Source: Prorocentrum cordatum (taxonomy: Eukaryota; Sar; Dinophyceae; Prorocentrales; Prorocentraceae). From it: a stretch of 23,500 nucleotides of DNA. The notes under the pieces are model-generated. The model was not told the DNA's origin. It saw only the letters and a list, made by a program, of their open reading frames with translations, and ran no database searches. Every line of letters begins with the position of its first letter. The stretch's first letter is position 1. Where the stretch lies: contig CAUYUJ010014356.1 in the NCBI GenBank assembly GCA_963575745.1, forward strand, positions 326,605 to 350,104, read 5' to 3'. Below are positions 10,311-20,259 of this stretch, in pieces. The translations under genes were made by a program, and so were the position numbers.

Positions 10311-10649
10311 CCGCGAGCTCGCCGCCCTCCACGTCGATGGCCCCCGGGTCTTGCCGAGAGGGGGGGTCACCACCAAGGCGGGTCGCCAGCTCCTCCTTCT
10401 CGCGGAAATGTCGCCCCCCCCCCCCCCTTCCCCTGGGACCCCCGGGGATGCCCCAGGACTTGACCACCCACCAGACCGCTCCAACCCAACCCGAAGACCC
10501 GAATTTCGGGTCGGGGGGGGTACGGGTTCCATACGTGTTTTTGTTCAACGTTCCCCGACCCCCCCCCCTGGAAATGAAGGGCAAATCGGGGCCTTCGGGC
10601 TGGGATGGGGTGGGTTGGTGGGTGGCGAGGACTCACGATGACGTCCCAA

Positions 10650-10856
10650 AAGCGATCCTCGATCCTCCCGCGTGGCCGATCCTCGATCCTCGCTCCATCC
10701 TCCATCCCTCCTCCCTCCTCGATCCTCGATCCTCCCCGTCTCGATCCTCCATCCTCCATCCTCGATCCTCCATCCTCGATCCTCGATCCTCGATCCTCCT
10801 CCATCCTCCATCCTCGCGCAGCACCTCCTCCATCCTCGATCCTCGATCCTCGCGCG
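10650..10856. repeat. (CGATCCTC / CATCCTC)n minisatellite
   Basis: Tandem 7- to 8-base units mixing CGATCCTC, CATCCTC and CCTCCTC over about 200 bases. Ends in GCGCGTGGCCGA, near-identical to the CGCGTGGCCGA at about 10669, hinting at an internal duplication. Encoded frames are repetitive and not called. Confidence 0.9.
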
Positions 10857-10936
10857 TGGCCGAGGCGCAGCTGGGCGCGCACCGCAGGCACGAGGGCCTC
10901 CGTCCCACGAGGGTTTGGGGCTCGGCCGAGGACTAG

Positions 10937-11086
10937 GTCGGGAATGTCCTCCTACAGACAGACTTTGCAAGATAATCAAACAAGCAAAACAAAACCTGAT
11001 AAGTAGCTTAGAAATAATCGAAACATCGTGCCCAGACTTTTTTGGAGTAATTCGGAATTGTCCTACTGCAGAGGGACATGCCCGAC
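10937..11086. repeat. Small inverted-repeat element (150 bp)
   Basis: The left end GTCGGGAATGTCCTCCTACAG pairs with the right end CTGCAGAGGGACATGCCCGAC with four mismatches over 21 bases. The interior is AT-rich (CAAAACAAAACC, AAATAATCGAAAC). A similar end word (GTCGGAATGTCCTG) is at about 20139. No target-site duplication is clear. Confidence 0.6.
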
Positions 11087-11180
11087 TTCAGCAGAGAGAG
11101 AGAGAGGCACGTGAGGCCCATCAGCTCAGCGCACAGGGAACCGAACGAAGTCGGGACCTCGAAAAATGCAGGCGCAGGAC

Positions 11181-11493
11181 ACTAGCCCTCGATCCTCCAT
11201 CTTCCCTCCTCCTCCGCCTCCGCCTCCACCTCCTCCTCCGCCTCCTCCTCCTCGGCCTCTACCGCTTCTTTCCCCCTCCTCCTCCTCCTCCTCCTCCTCC
11301 TCCTCCTCCTCCTCCTCCTCCTCCTCATCCTTCTCTTCGTTCTCCTCTTCCGCCTCCTCCTCCACCTCCGCCTTCGCCTCCGCCTCCGCCTCCGCTTCCT
11401 CCTCCTCCACCTCCTCCTCCTCGGCCTCTTCCTCCTCCTCCTCCCCCTCCTCCTCCTCCTCCTCCTCGTCCTCGTCCGCCTCCTCCTCGAGCC
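11181..11493. repeat. (CTC)n microsatellite with CGC, TTC and ACC variants
   Basis: About 310 bases of CTC-type triplets, pure at 11277-11326 and more degenerate afterwards. Confidence 0.95.
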
Positions 11494-11825
11494 TCCATTT
11501 TGAAGGGAAGGGAAGGTGGTGAACCCCCTCTGGCACGGCCCGAGATGGTACACAGCCGCGGGGCCTCCTCCGGGAACTGCACGCCCATGCCGCGCTGCCG
11601 GAGCGCCTCCGGCGTCATGCGCGAGGGCGGCGAGATGTCGGTGATGGGGCGGCCGACGAGATCGGAGACCCCCTCCCACAGGAGTGACCATAAAGGCGGT
11701 CGGGAGGCAACTGCTGGGAGGTCTGAAGGATGAAGGCCAGATTGACAGTGGGCCACTGAGCCGGATGAGCGTAGGTGAAGCCAAGGATTAAACGCGATAT
11801 AGTCAAACGACCTAGATCATCCGAA
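11494..11825. other. No gene recognised
   Basis: GC-rich mixed sequence. Holds the second exact copy of the 22-bp word GGAGGCAACTGCTGGGAGGT... (11703-11724; first copy 1964-1985). Confidence 0.4.
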
Positions 11826-12056
11826 ACCTATGCTTTCTGGTAGCGCTTCACAGGATCCAGTCGCGACCGCAATACCGAAAAACAGCGCTCCGAAACCAGT
11901 AGCGAGAGCATTGCATGCACGATCGAAACTGCGCCAAAAAACTGGTAGCGCGCTACTGAAATTGGTTTCAACGCTATCGAATTTGAGCGCGTCGCCGCTA
12001 CCGAATTCTATTCGGCACCACTGAGTTTCGTTTCGGCTCTACCGAATTTCTTCTAG
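11826..12056. repeat. CTACCGAAATT-type repeat cluster, block 1
   Basis: Several copies of CGCTACCGAAWTT or its complement (TGGTAGCG, CAGTAGCGAG) are spread over about 230 bases, in both orientations. The same word marks blocks at 12926-13114 and 13574-13683, flanking GAT microsatellites. Confidence 0.7.
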
Positions 12057-12077
12057 ATGGGGATGATAGGTTGCAGC

Positions 12078-12152
12078 GAGAATGATGATTATGATGATGG
12101 TGATGATGACGACGGTGATGATGATGCTGATGTTGATGATGATGATGCTGAC

Positions 12153-12190
<38 letters not shown>

Positions 12191-12376
12191 CGCCGATGTG
12201 GATGATGAAGATGATGCTGATGATGGCACTGATGTGACATGATGGGAAGGATTCCGATGATGACGCTGATGGCACTGACGACCGCGATGGTGGTACTAAT
12301 CATGCAGATGCGTGTGATGGTAACGATGATCGAGATGGTGATGATGATGATGCTGATGATGATGATGATGCTGAAG
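12078..12376. repeat. (GAT)n microsatellite, block 1
   Basis: GAT/ATG triplets with GCT, GAC and GTT variants. Frames over it read as Asp, Met or Ile/His runs. Confidence 0.93.
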
Positions 12377-12545
12377 TCACCAACGTCATGCTGAAATTGC
12401 TGATGATATCCCTGAGGCCTGTCGTGGTGTTGTCTGACGTTCCTCGACGCTTCTTGACGTTTAGAAACGTCATGAAATGTACTATAGAACTCGTGATGAC
12501 TATGGCACCAGCGACATGTTGTAAATGCTGATAGCTTCTTTGTCG
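12377..12545. other. Unique spacer between GAT blocks
   Basis: Mixed sequence with GTTCCTCGACGCTTCTTGAC and GTTTAGAAACGTCATG near its centre. No gene seen. Confidence 0.4.
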
Positions 12546-12706
12546 ATGAGGATAACGTTGAGACGGTGATGATATTGAAGGTGATAGCGATGATGACGAT
12601 GACGCTACGCTGACGATGACGAGGATGATGCTGATGCTGACAATGATGATGATAATGATGATGATGATGATGATGATGACGATGATGATGATGATGATGC
12701 TGATGC

Positions 12707-12753
<47 letters not shown>

Positions 12754-12811
12754 GCAATGATGACGACGACGATGATGATGATGCTGATGAAGGTGGTGGT
12801 GGTGGTAGTGG

Positions 12812-12845
<34 letters not shown>
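12546..12845. repeat. (GAT)n microsatellite, block 2
   Basis: GAT/ATG triplets, purest at 12714-12752, with a short GGT run near 12790. Confidence 0.93.
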
Positions 12846-12925
12846 CCTCGTGTTACCCACTCTCGTTTTCTCACTACCGATATTCATTGCCTGCTGACGA
12901 TTTTTGTCTTCCCGCTGCAATTATC

Positions 12926-13114
12926 GCGCCGGACTCGCTACCGAAATTCCTTTCCCCGCTACCGAATTTCACCCTCTCCAAATTAGCACCGATTTGCAAC
13001 TATCCGACGTGATCGAAAAATCCGATATCTGGCTGCGACCGAAAATCGACAAGCGCTGAAACCGCTACCGAAAATAATAGGTATCGGATGATCTTGGGAC
13101 GCCAGGGCGACGAC
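12926..13114. repeat. CTACCGAAATT-type repeat, block 2
   Basis: CGCTACCGAAATTCC and CGCTACCGAATTTC lie about 20 bases apart. 13006-13114 is then directly repeated, about 80% alike, at 13574-13683. Confidence 0.75.
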
Positions 13115-13192
13115 AAAATCGGGTGAGGGTAAATCGGGAATCTCTGAGATCCCGCAGGCGCTGGAGAATGTCTCGAGCGCCGCGGCCTTCTC

Positions 13193-13233
13193 AGAGCGTT
13201 CTGGAACGCTCTGAGAGCATTCCGGAATGCTCT
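13193..13233. repeat. Two adjacent 20-bp palindromes
   Basis: AGAGCGTTCTGGAACGCTCT (13193-13212; 9-bp arms around TG) is followed after one base by the perfect palindrome AGAGCATTCCGGAATGCTCT (13214-13233). Both centres have the form TTCnnGAA, as in heat-shock elements; function is not shown. Confidence 0.9.
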
Positions 13234-13335
13234 GGAAAGGATTCATTCCCTGCCTACCCCCGATATTAGCCGCATTAGATGGGATCCAACGGAATCAACA
13301 GGGTCATGCCGGATCAGCCCAGTTTTCGACCACGC

Positions 13336-13481
13336 ACATGATGATGGTGATGATAATGATGACGATGAGGATGATGACGATGACGATGATGATGACGATG
13401 ATGGTGACGGTGATGATGGTGATGATGATGACGATGATGATGACGATGATGATGGTGATGATGATGATGATGGTGATCATA

Positions 13482-13575
<94 letters not shown>
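13336..13575. repeat. (GAT)n microsatellite, block 3
   Basis: GAT/ATG triplets with GAC variants, pure at 13485-13573, ending exactly where the direct-repeat block 3 begins. Confidence 0.93.
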
Positions 13576-13683
13576 CGTGACCGAAAAATCGGAGATCCGG
13601 TCGCGACCGAAACCGACGAGCGCCCAAACCGCTAACGAAAAGCAACGGTATCAGATGATCTGGGGAAGCCAGACCTCCGACGT
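13574..13683. repeat. CTACCGAAATT-type repeat, block 3
   Basis: Direct copy of 13006-13114: GACGTGACCGAAAAATC, then GCGACCGAAA, AAACCGCTAACGAAAA and GATGATCTGGGG-type words in the same order and spacing. Confidence 0.75.
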
Positions 13684-13752
13684 CGTGATGTTAGTTCACG
13701 CCGTGGCCCCTTCACCAGGACCTTCTCGTCTCGATCCGCCACTCGCCGCGGC

Positions 13753-13800
13753 ACGGGGCCCTGCAGGGCCCCCGGGGGCCGAAGACTGCCGAACGCTTTC
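13753..13800 (+). repeat. GACGGTCCCGAGGCC module, partial copy 3
   Basis: GCACGGGGCCCTGCAGGGCC, then CCCGGGGGCCGAAGACTG. More diverged than copies 1, 2 and 5. Confidence 0.5.
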
Positions 13801-13945
13801 TGGGCGAGCTGCTCCACGACGCGAGGGCGGACCCCAGGGGGGGGGGGGATCCCCGCTCTCGTTGGCCGTAGGGACCTCCGCCTCTGGAGGAGTCCCACAT
13901 AGGGTTCCAGCACATTGGGTCGAAGGATTGCGCCTCATCGGCGGC

Positions 13946-14012
13946 CGCATATCGGCGATGCATCGGCGATGCGGCGCGATCCACCAACCCCATCTACCTC
14001 CCTGAGATCTGA
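13946..14012. repeat. Half of the GGCGATGCATCGG foldback element
   Basis: Contains GGCGATGCATCGGCGATGCG, then GCGCGATCCACCAACCCCAT and CTACCTCC. In order and spacing this matches the right arm of the full element at 15326-15550. No opposite arm is seen here. Confidence 0.65.
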
Positions 14013-14097
14013 CGGTGCAACAAAAATGTAACATCGAGGCAAACCCTACCGGAGCCCTAGACACCAACATTCTGCGTAATTTTCCCGAGTCGGATCG

Positions 14098-14282
14098 ATA
14101 CTCCAGATCTCGTAATAAAAGGGAGGGGGTCTGGACCCTCCAAGACAAGCCATTTCAGACCTCCCCCGTGGGAGAACCCTCCAAAACATCGTCCCCAGAC
14201 CCCCCCAGGCCCTCCTAGATACCCTGGAAGAGACCCCCCCCGAAATGAGACCCCCCTCCCTTTATTACGAAATCTGGAGTAT
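14098..14282. mobile_element. MITE-like element, ~34-bp terminal inverted repeats (185 bp)
   Basis: The left end ATACTCCAGATCTCGTAATA (continuing AAAGGGAGGGGGTCT) pairs with the inverted right end ending TCTGGAGTAT at 14282, with about three mismatches or gaps. The interior is C-rich with repeated CCTCC and CCCAGACC words. It encodes no transposase. No target-site duplication is evident. Confidence 0.75.
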
Positions 14283-14871
14283 GTGAGGGCCCCCGGGACC
14301 GAAAGCGGCAGAAAACGCCCAGCGTGACCAAAAATTGGAGGCCTGGAAATGTGCACCAGCACCAGCATGTGCTCCTCCGGGGAGCATGATCTTGGGTGTT
14401 GGTGCCGGCGGCAATCTCTTGGCATCCTACAGGAAGCGTGAATATTCCCACCATCACCAACTGGCCATCGCTCGGACGTCCATTCCCTGTGTTTTTTTCG
14501 GTATCGTGCGTGGTTTTTTCGCCAAATGATCAAGGATGCTCCTCGATGGTCCTCGCCGAAGGAAAAATGCACACGTCCGAGCGATGCCAAGCCAAGATTG
14601 GGACCATCCCCCCCCGGGTGGAAGCACTCCGCCGATGCTGGCCCAGGCATGCGGTGCCCAGGAGCCCCGCACCACTCCTCGGGGGCCAGCTTTCCATCGC
14701 GCACCGTTCTGTGGACTGTCCCCGGCGCCCGGCGAAGGCCCCCGGCAACCGAACAGGGCAGGCAAAACTCCCGCCGGGAATGTTCACCATCGCGATCATG
14801 CCTGGGAGGTTGCACCGCCCAGATCGAAGGGTTCGACCCAATTTGGTCGGCCTCAAACTGGCAGCGCGCAC
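14283..14871. other. No gene recognised; one module copy
   Basis: Mixed sequence with frames on both strands and no recognised domain. A GACGGTCC-type module is at 14715-14760 and a partial one near 14286. Confidence 0.4.
14715..14760 (+). repeat. GACGGTCCCGAGGCC module, copy 4
   Basis: GACTGTCCCCGGCGCCCGGC, then GAAGGCCCCCGGCAACCGAACAG. Same order of words as the other copies. Confidence 0.6.
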
Positions 14872-14946
14872 AGGGGGGTAGGGAAAGGAAGGAAGGCTTG
14901 TTAGAAGGCTTCTGGCTCCAAGAAGCCTTCTCCCCCCCTACCCTTG
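14872..14946. repeat. Foldback repeat with AGAAGGCTTCTTGG core
   Basis: Inner stem GAAGGCTTCTGG (14904-14915) pairs with CCAAGAAGCCTTC (14918-14930), with one bulge. Outside lie inverted GGGGGGTAGGG and CCCCCCTACCC. Related to 6660-6742. Confidence 0.75.
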
Positions 14947-15222
14947 GGGAGTGAAAACAAAACGCCCCTACCCTTGGTTACAAGTGAGTGGTCTGTAAAC
15001 CACCTGGGAGTTCCCAAAGGCCAGGGAGCCACCAGGACGCCGCGCGCCGCGCGCGATGCGGATGGTTTACCCTGTCAGCCCGCAGGGAGTTCAGCGCACA
15101 ATGCCTCGTAAAAAAAGGTAGGGGCGCTCCCAGAGCCCCGACGCCGTAATTGTTCCACAACCTCGAACCCCAGAACTCTCGACCCCTTCTCACGAACCAG
15201 TTGTTCCTCCTGGGTCACTTTT

Positions 15223-15290
15223 GACGGTCCCGAGGCCTGGTAAAGGCCCCCAGAGGGCGAAAATAGCGACAAACCTCCCGTCACAACGCG
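15223..15290 (+). repeat. GACGGTCCCGAGGCC module, copy 5
   Basis: GACGGTCCCGAGGCCTGGTA, then AAGGCCCCCAGAGGGCGAAA and ATAGCGACAAACCTCCCGTC. Best match to copy 2 at 9234. Confidence 0.75.
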
Positions 15291-15325
15291 AGGGGGTCTG
15301 GGCTTTTTGTCCCCAACCCCCGAGG

Positions 15326-15550
15326 CCTCCTAGATGGGATCGGAGCAGATGGGGTCGGAGGCTCGCGCCGCGTCGGCGATGCATCGGGGATACATCGCCG
15401 ATGCATCGGCGAGCATCGGCGACGTCGGCGGTACGTCGGCGCCGTCGACGTGAAGCAAACCAGGCTCCACAACAAGCCGCATCGATCGGCGATGCAGTGG
15501 CGATGCGGCGCGATCCTCCAGCCCCGTCTGCTCGGATCCCATCTAGGAGG
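15326..15550. mobile_element. Foldback element, long inverted arms (225 bp)
   Basis: The left end CCTCCTAGATGGGATCGGAG pairs with the right end CTCGGATCCCATCTAGGAGG. The match continues for about 46 bases with some five mismatches, and more weakly to about 70. The centre repeats TCGGCGATGCA words. No coding capacity and no clear target-site duplication, so it is a MITE or foldback type. Confidence 0.82.
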
Positions 15551-15930
15551 CCCAGAATCCCCCTGCCCACCTCTGCGCGTGGCTCACTTGGGGAGACCAA
15601 AAGGTACCGATACCGCTACTCCCGGGACCTCTCCTGGGGTGCGCTCTGACCAGAATTTCGAGGCGCATCCAGCGGTGGCGACGAGGGCGTCCCAGGAGGC
15701 TCAACAAGAGGAAACCGGGCGGATGGTAGCGCTATGGGATCCTTGTCCTCCTCCGAGGTATAGCCTCGGCGACCCCGCGGCGCCGCGGCCGCCCGAGCGC
15801 ACGGAGCCCTCGCCGGCCGAGCGCGCGCCGCGGCCGCGGCGCCCCGAGGCCCCGCCCTCGGAGCGCGGGCTCTGCGGAGGGCGCCCGCCGCCACGGCGGG
15901 CGGCCGGCGAGCCGACGCCCTGCAGGGGCG
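15551..15930. other. GC-rich stretch without recognisable gene
   Basis: 15621-15700 is a diverged relative of 10031-10110. 15770-15910 is extremely GC-rich with CCGCGGCGCCGCGGCCG-type palindromic words. Frames here merge into the ACG tract and are not called. Confidence 0.4.
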
Positions 15931-18583
15931 GCGACCACGCCAACGACGACGGCAAGGACGACGACGAAAGGACGACAGCGACGACCACGACGACGACGAC
16001 GGCGGCGGCGGCGACGACGACGACAACGGAAACGACGGGCGACGACGACGACGACGGCGGCTGCACAACGACGGTGACGACGACCAAAGACGACGACCAC
16101 AACGACGACGACGACGACGACCATGGTGACCGCGACGACCACGACAACGACGACTGCGGCGGCGGCGGCGACGACGACCACGACGACGACGACGACCACG
16201 ACGACACCGACGACGACGACGACGATGACGACGACGACGACGATGGCAGCGGCGCCGACGACGACGACGGCGACGACGACCCCACAAACAACGACAACCG
16301 CGACCACGACGACCACGACTACGACTACGACGACGACGACGGCGACGACCACGACGACCACGACGACGACGACCACGACGACGGCGACGACCACGACGAC
16401 GGCGACAACGACGACCACGACGGCGACGACGACCACGACGACCAAGAAGACAACGACGCCGACCACGACCACGTCGACGACCACGACGACCACGACGACG
16501 ACGACCACGTCGACTGCGACGACATCGACGACGACGACGACGGCGGCGACAACGACGACGACCACGACAACAACGACGACAACGACAACGACGACCACGA
16601 CGACGACCACGACGACGACGACAAGGACGACGACAAGGACGACGACAAGGACGACGACAAGGACGACGACGACGACGACGACCACGACGACGACCATGAC
16701 GTCAACGACCACGACCACGACGACGAAGACCACGTCAGCGGCGGCGATGACCATAACCATGAAGCGACGACAACGACAGCAACGACGACGACGGCGACGA
16801 TTTCGATGACAACAACAACAATGACGACGACCACGACGACGACGACCACGACGGCGACCATGACGACCACGACGACGACCACGACGACGACATCGACAAC
16901 GACGACGAGCACGACGACGACGACGACGGCGACCACGACGACGACCACGACGACGACGACGACCACGACGACGACCACGACGACGACGACGACAACACCA
17001 CGACGACGACGACCACGACGACGACGACGACAACGACGACGACGACCGCGACGACGGCGACGTCGACGACCACGACGACAACGACGACCACGACGACGAC
17101 AACGATCATGACGATGACGACAACGACGACGACGATGACAACGACGACGTCCACGATGACGACGACGACAACGACGACGACCACGATGACGACGCCAACG
17201 TTCGCGACGACGACCACGGCCACAACGACTACAACGACGATGACGACCACGACGACGACGACGACCACGACGACCACAACGACCACGACGACGACGACAA
17301 CGACGCGACGAAGACGACGGCGGAGACAACGAGGACGACACCGACGAGGACGTCGACAACGACCACGACGACGACGGCAACGACGGCGGTAGCGACAACA
17401 ACGACATCGACGACGACAACGAAGACGACGAAGACGACAACGACGACGACGACGACGACCATGACGAAGACAACGATCACGACGACGACGACAACGCAAC
17501 GACCACGGCGACGGCGACGACGACAACGACAACCACGACGACGACGAAAAAGAAACGACGACGACGACGAGGACGCGATCACGACGACGGCGGCGCAACG
17601 ACCACCACGACGACGACGACGTCCACGGCGCCAATGACGACGACGACGACCACGACGTCGACAACAACCACGACGACCATGAGCGTACGAGCCGGCGTCG
17701 GAAGGCGAGGCGGCCTGCAGGGACAACGACGACGACAACCACAACGACGACAACGACGACGACGACGACCACGACGACGACGTCGACGGCCATGACGACG
17801 ACGACGACGACGACCATGACGACGACGACGACCACGGCGACGGCAGCGGCGCCAGCGACGGCAGCGGCGCCAGCGACGACGACGACGACCACAACGACCA
17901 CGACGACCACGACGAAGACGACAACGACGACCACGACGACGCCGACGACCACGACGATCACGACGATAACGACCACGATGACAACGACGACGACGCTGGC
18001 GACAAAGACAACGACTACGACGACGACGACGACCACGACGACGACGACGACATCGACAACGACGACCATGACGACGAGAACCACCAGGACGACCAAGACG
18101 ACGAGGAACACGACGACCAAGACGACGATGACCACGACGACGACGACGACCACGACGACGACGACGACCACGACGACGATGGCGACCACGACGACCACGA
18201 CGACAACGACGACAACGAAGACGATGACGACGACGGCGACGATTACGACGACGACTACGGCGGCGGCGGCGACGACGACGACCACCAAAAAAACGACGAC
18301 CACGACGACGACGACGACGGCCACGACGACGACAACGACGACAACGACAACGACGACGACCACGACGAAGAAGACGACTACATCGACGTCGACGTCGACG
18401 ACGTCGGCGACAACCACGACGACCACGACGACGCCGACGACCACGACGACGACGACGACGAAGGCGACGACGTTGACGACGGCGACCACAACGACGACGA
18501 CCACGTCGACCACGACGACGACGCCGACGACTGCGACGACAACGACGTCCACCACCACGACGACGACAACAACGATGACGATG
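15931..18583. repeat. Degenerate (ACG)n/(GAC)n triplet tract, ~2.65 kb
   Basis: Almost entirely GAC/ACG triplets with CAC, AAC, GGC, GAT and AAG variants. It is interrupted by a short unique stretch near 17685-17730 and by phase shifts. Pure ACG/CGA/GAC and their complements contain no stop codon, which explains very long frames on both strands (Asp-, Thr-, Val-, Arg- or Ser-rich). No non-repetitive domain flanks it in frame, so I treat it as satellite-like DNA and not as a coding region. Confidence 0.93.
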
Positions 18584-18692
18584 GCGGGGCTGCACTGAAC
18601 GGGCGGGGGATTGCCGTTTTCGTTGTCATATTATCGGCCTCAAAACTCCCAGGGAGGCCCACAGAGGAGGCCCCGAGAGGGAGGTGGAAACA

Positions 18693-18738
18693 CGAGGACG
18701 ACGACCACGACGACCACGACGGCGACGGCGACGACGAC
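18693..18738. repeat. Short (GAC)n outlier of the ACG tract
   Basis: CACGAGGACGACGACC-type triplets for about 45 bases, 110 bases beyond the main tract. Confidence 0.85.
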
Positions 18739-18932
18739 TTGCGCCGCGAGCCTCGCCGAAGAGGCCCTCCGCGCCCGAGGCCGCGCTCGACGAGCCGCTG
18801 CGTCCGTGCCGCCCGCCGCCAGCACCGGCCAGCGACCCGCTCCCCGATGGCTCGGAGGCGCTGTTGCGGGCAAGGCTTGCGTCCGTGCCCACTGCCCTCT
18901 GGAGCTTCGGGCCCCTCTGACCAGAAGCCTTA

Positions 18933-19250
18933 GGGAGGAGGGGGAGGAGGAGGAGGAGGAGGAGGAGGAGGAGGAGGAGGAGGAGGAGGAGGAGGAGGAG
19001 GAGGAGGAGGAGGAGGAGGGGAGGGGGGGAGGAGGAGGAGGTGGAAGAGGAGGAGAGAGGAAGGAGGAGGAGGAGGAGGAGGAGGAGGAGGAGGAGGGGA
19101 GGAGGACGAGGAGGAGTCAGGAGTCAGGAGTGCCAGGACGAAGTCCATTAGTAGGACGAAGAGGAGGAGGAGGAGGAGGAGGAGGAGGGAGGAGAGAGGA
19201 GGAGGGAGGGGAGGAGGAGAGGAGGAGGAGAGGAGGAGGAGGAGGAGCAG
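18933..19250. repeat. (GGA)n microsatellite, interrupted
   Basis: GGA triplets at 18944-19105 and 19150-19250 around a short unique piece with a tandem GGAGTCAGGAGTCAGGAGTG (19110-19130). A small hairpin (ACCCAGCC / GGCTGGGT, 19268-19289) follows. Confidence 0.95.
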
Positions 19251-19777
19251 TGGACATGGAGACAAAAACCCAGCCCCTGGAGGCTGGGTCTTCACCGATA
19301 AGTCCACTGCGCCTCGGCCTCTCTGGCGCCACCTGCCAGCAAGTCCAAGGGGCAGCGGGTGGGGACGTGGGCACTCCGGATCTCATGACAATGGGGGAGG
19401 GTCCTACTTTTGGGGGGGTCGATAGGGCCTCGTCAACCACGACTGTGGGGGGGTCCCGATGCTCTGGGGAGGTCTAGACCTAAACGCGGAACGATGCTTC
19501 TGGGGGGGTCTGGAGTGTGCTGCGGTTGCGCCGCCCTCGAGGGGGTCCCAGATGGGCCGTCAAATACTTTTTTGTCCCCCCACTATTGTGAGATCTTCAG
19601 TGTATCTTGCCCGCAGCTGTCGAAGGTGTCGGCGCTCGCCGGCGACGCGCCGCGCGGGCTGCGCGGGGGCGCGTCGGCGCGGGCCGGCGGCGTCGCCATG
19701 ACGCGGCCGCCCTTTGGGAGGGCGCCAACCTGTACACCAGCACCGATATCCTGACCAGGCCTGAGTTGTGTGAAGTG
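19251..19777. other. No gene recognised; G-run words
   Basis: 19380-19560 repeats GGGGGGTC-type words (GGGGGGGTCGATAGG, GGGGGGTCCCGATG, GGGGGGGTCTGGAG, GAGGGGGTCCCAG) at irregular spacing. 19640-19710 is very rich in GCGCGC words. No gene recognised. Confidence 0.4.
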
Positions 19778-19973
19778 GGCGGCGAGCGAGGGGGGGAAGC
19801 AAGAAGGAGAAGGCCCTCTCAGAAGGCGACGGGACTCCTCAGAAACCCTCGCGCCTTCTGAGAAGCCTTCTGTGTCTTCGGGGAAGGCTCGGGAAACTTC
19901 TCCTGAGGCCGGGAGACTTCCGAGCCTTCTCAGAAGGCCCAACCCTCCACACTTCCGTCCCTCGCTCGCCGCC
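19778..19973. mobile_element. Foldback element with GGCGGCGAGCG termini (196 bp)
   Basis: The left end GGCGGCGAGCGAGGGGGGGA pairs with the right end TCCGTCCCTCGCTCGCCGCC. The interior is built of palindromic GCCTTCTNAGAAGGC-type words (near 19818, 19850 and 19924). The same termini bound 2656-3195. No coding capacity. Confidence 0.78.
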
Positions 19974-20259
19974 GACGAAGGCCAGGTGATGACCAGTGCC
20001 AGCTTTTTAACAGGAGGCAGTTGCTCTTTTCATTTCAGGCATGGTTTCTTGCATTGTCTTTCCCTGCGCCTCTCTTCGCCGCCTTTTTCAACAACGCTTG
20101 GCCGAATAGGCGTATGAGCTAGTCCCGACCTGCGTGAAGTCGGAATGTCCTGTCGGGCCTCACTACACTCCTGCCGCCCCCCTCGTGTAGGCAACCTCGC
20201 CAGAATCTGAAGGGGAACTGCTCCCTGATGGGTGAGCACTCCACCATGCTACAGGGCAG

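Noticed and set aside
9097-10641. 514-residue Leu/Ser-rich protein
   Set aside because: Made of two CTC microsatellites joined by interspersed repeats; translation is homopolymeric.
10650-10856. CRISPR-like array
   Set aside because: Units are 7-8 bases with no unique spacers; a simple minisatellite in a eukaryotic genome.
12616-12897. Met-rich or Ile-rich membrane-like peptides
   Set aside because: Translations of the GAT/ATG microsatellite.
14828-14840. tRNA T-arm-like GGTTCGA words (also near 21280)
   Set aside because: No cloverleaf could be built around either.
15450-17111. 553-residue Asp-rich protein (and Val-, Thr-, Ser-, Arg-rich frames over the same tract)
   Set aside because: All arise from the stop-free ACG/GAC triplets; no non-repetitive domain, and equal openness on both strands.
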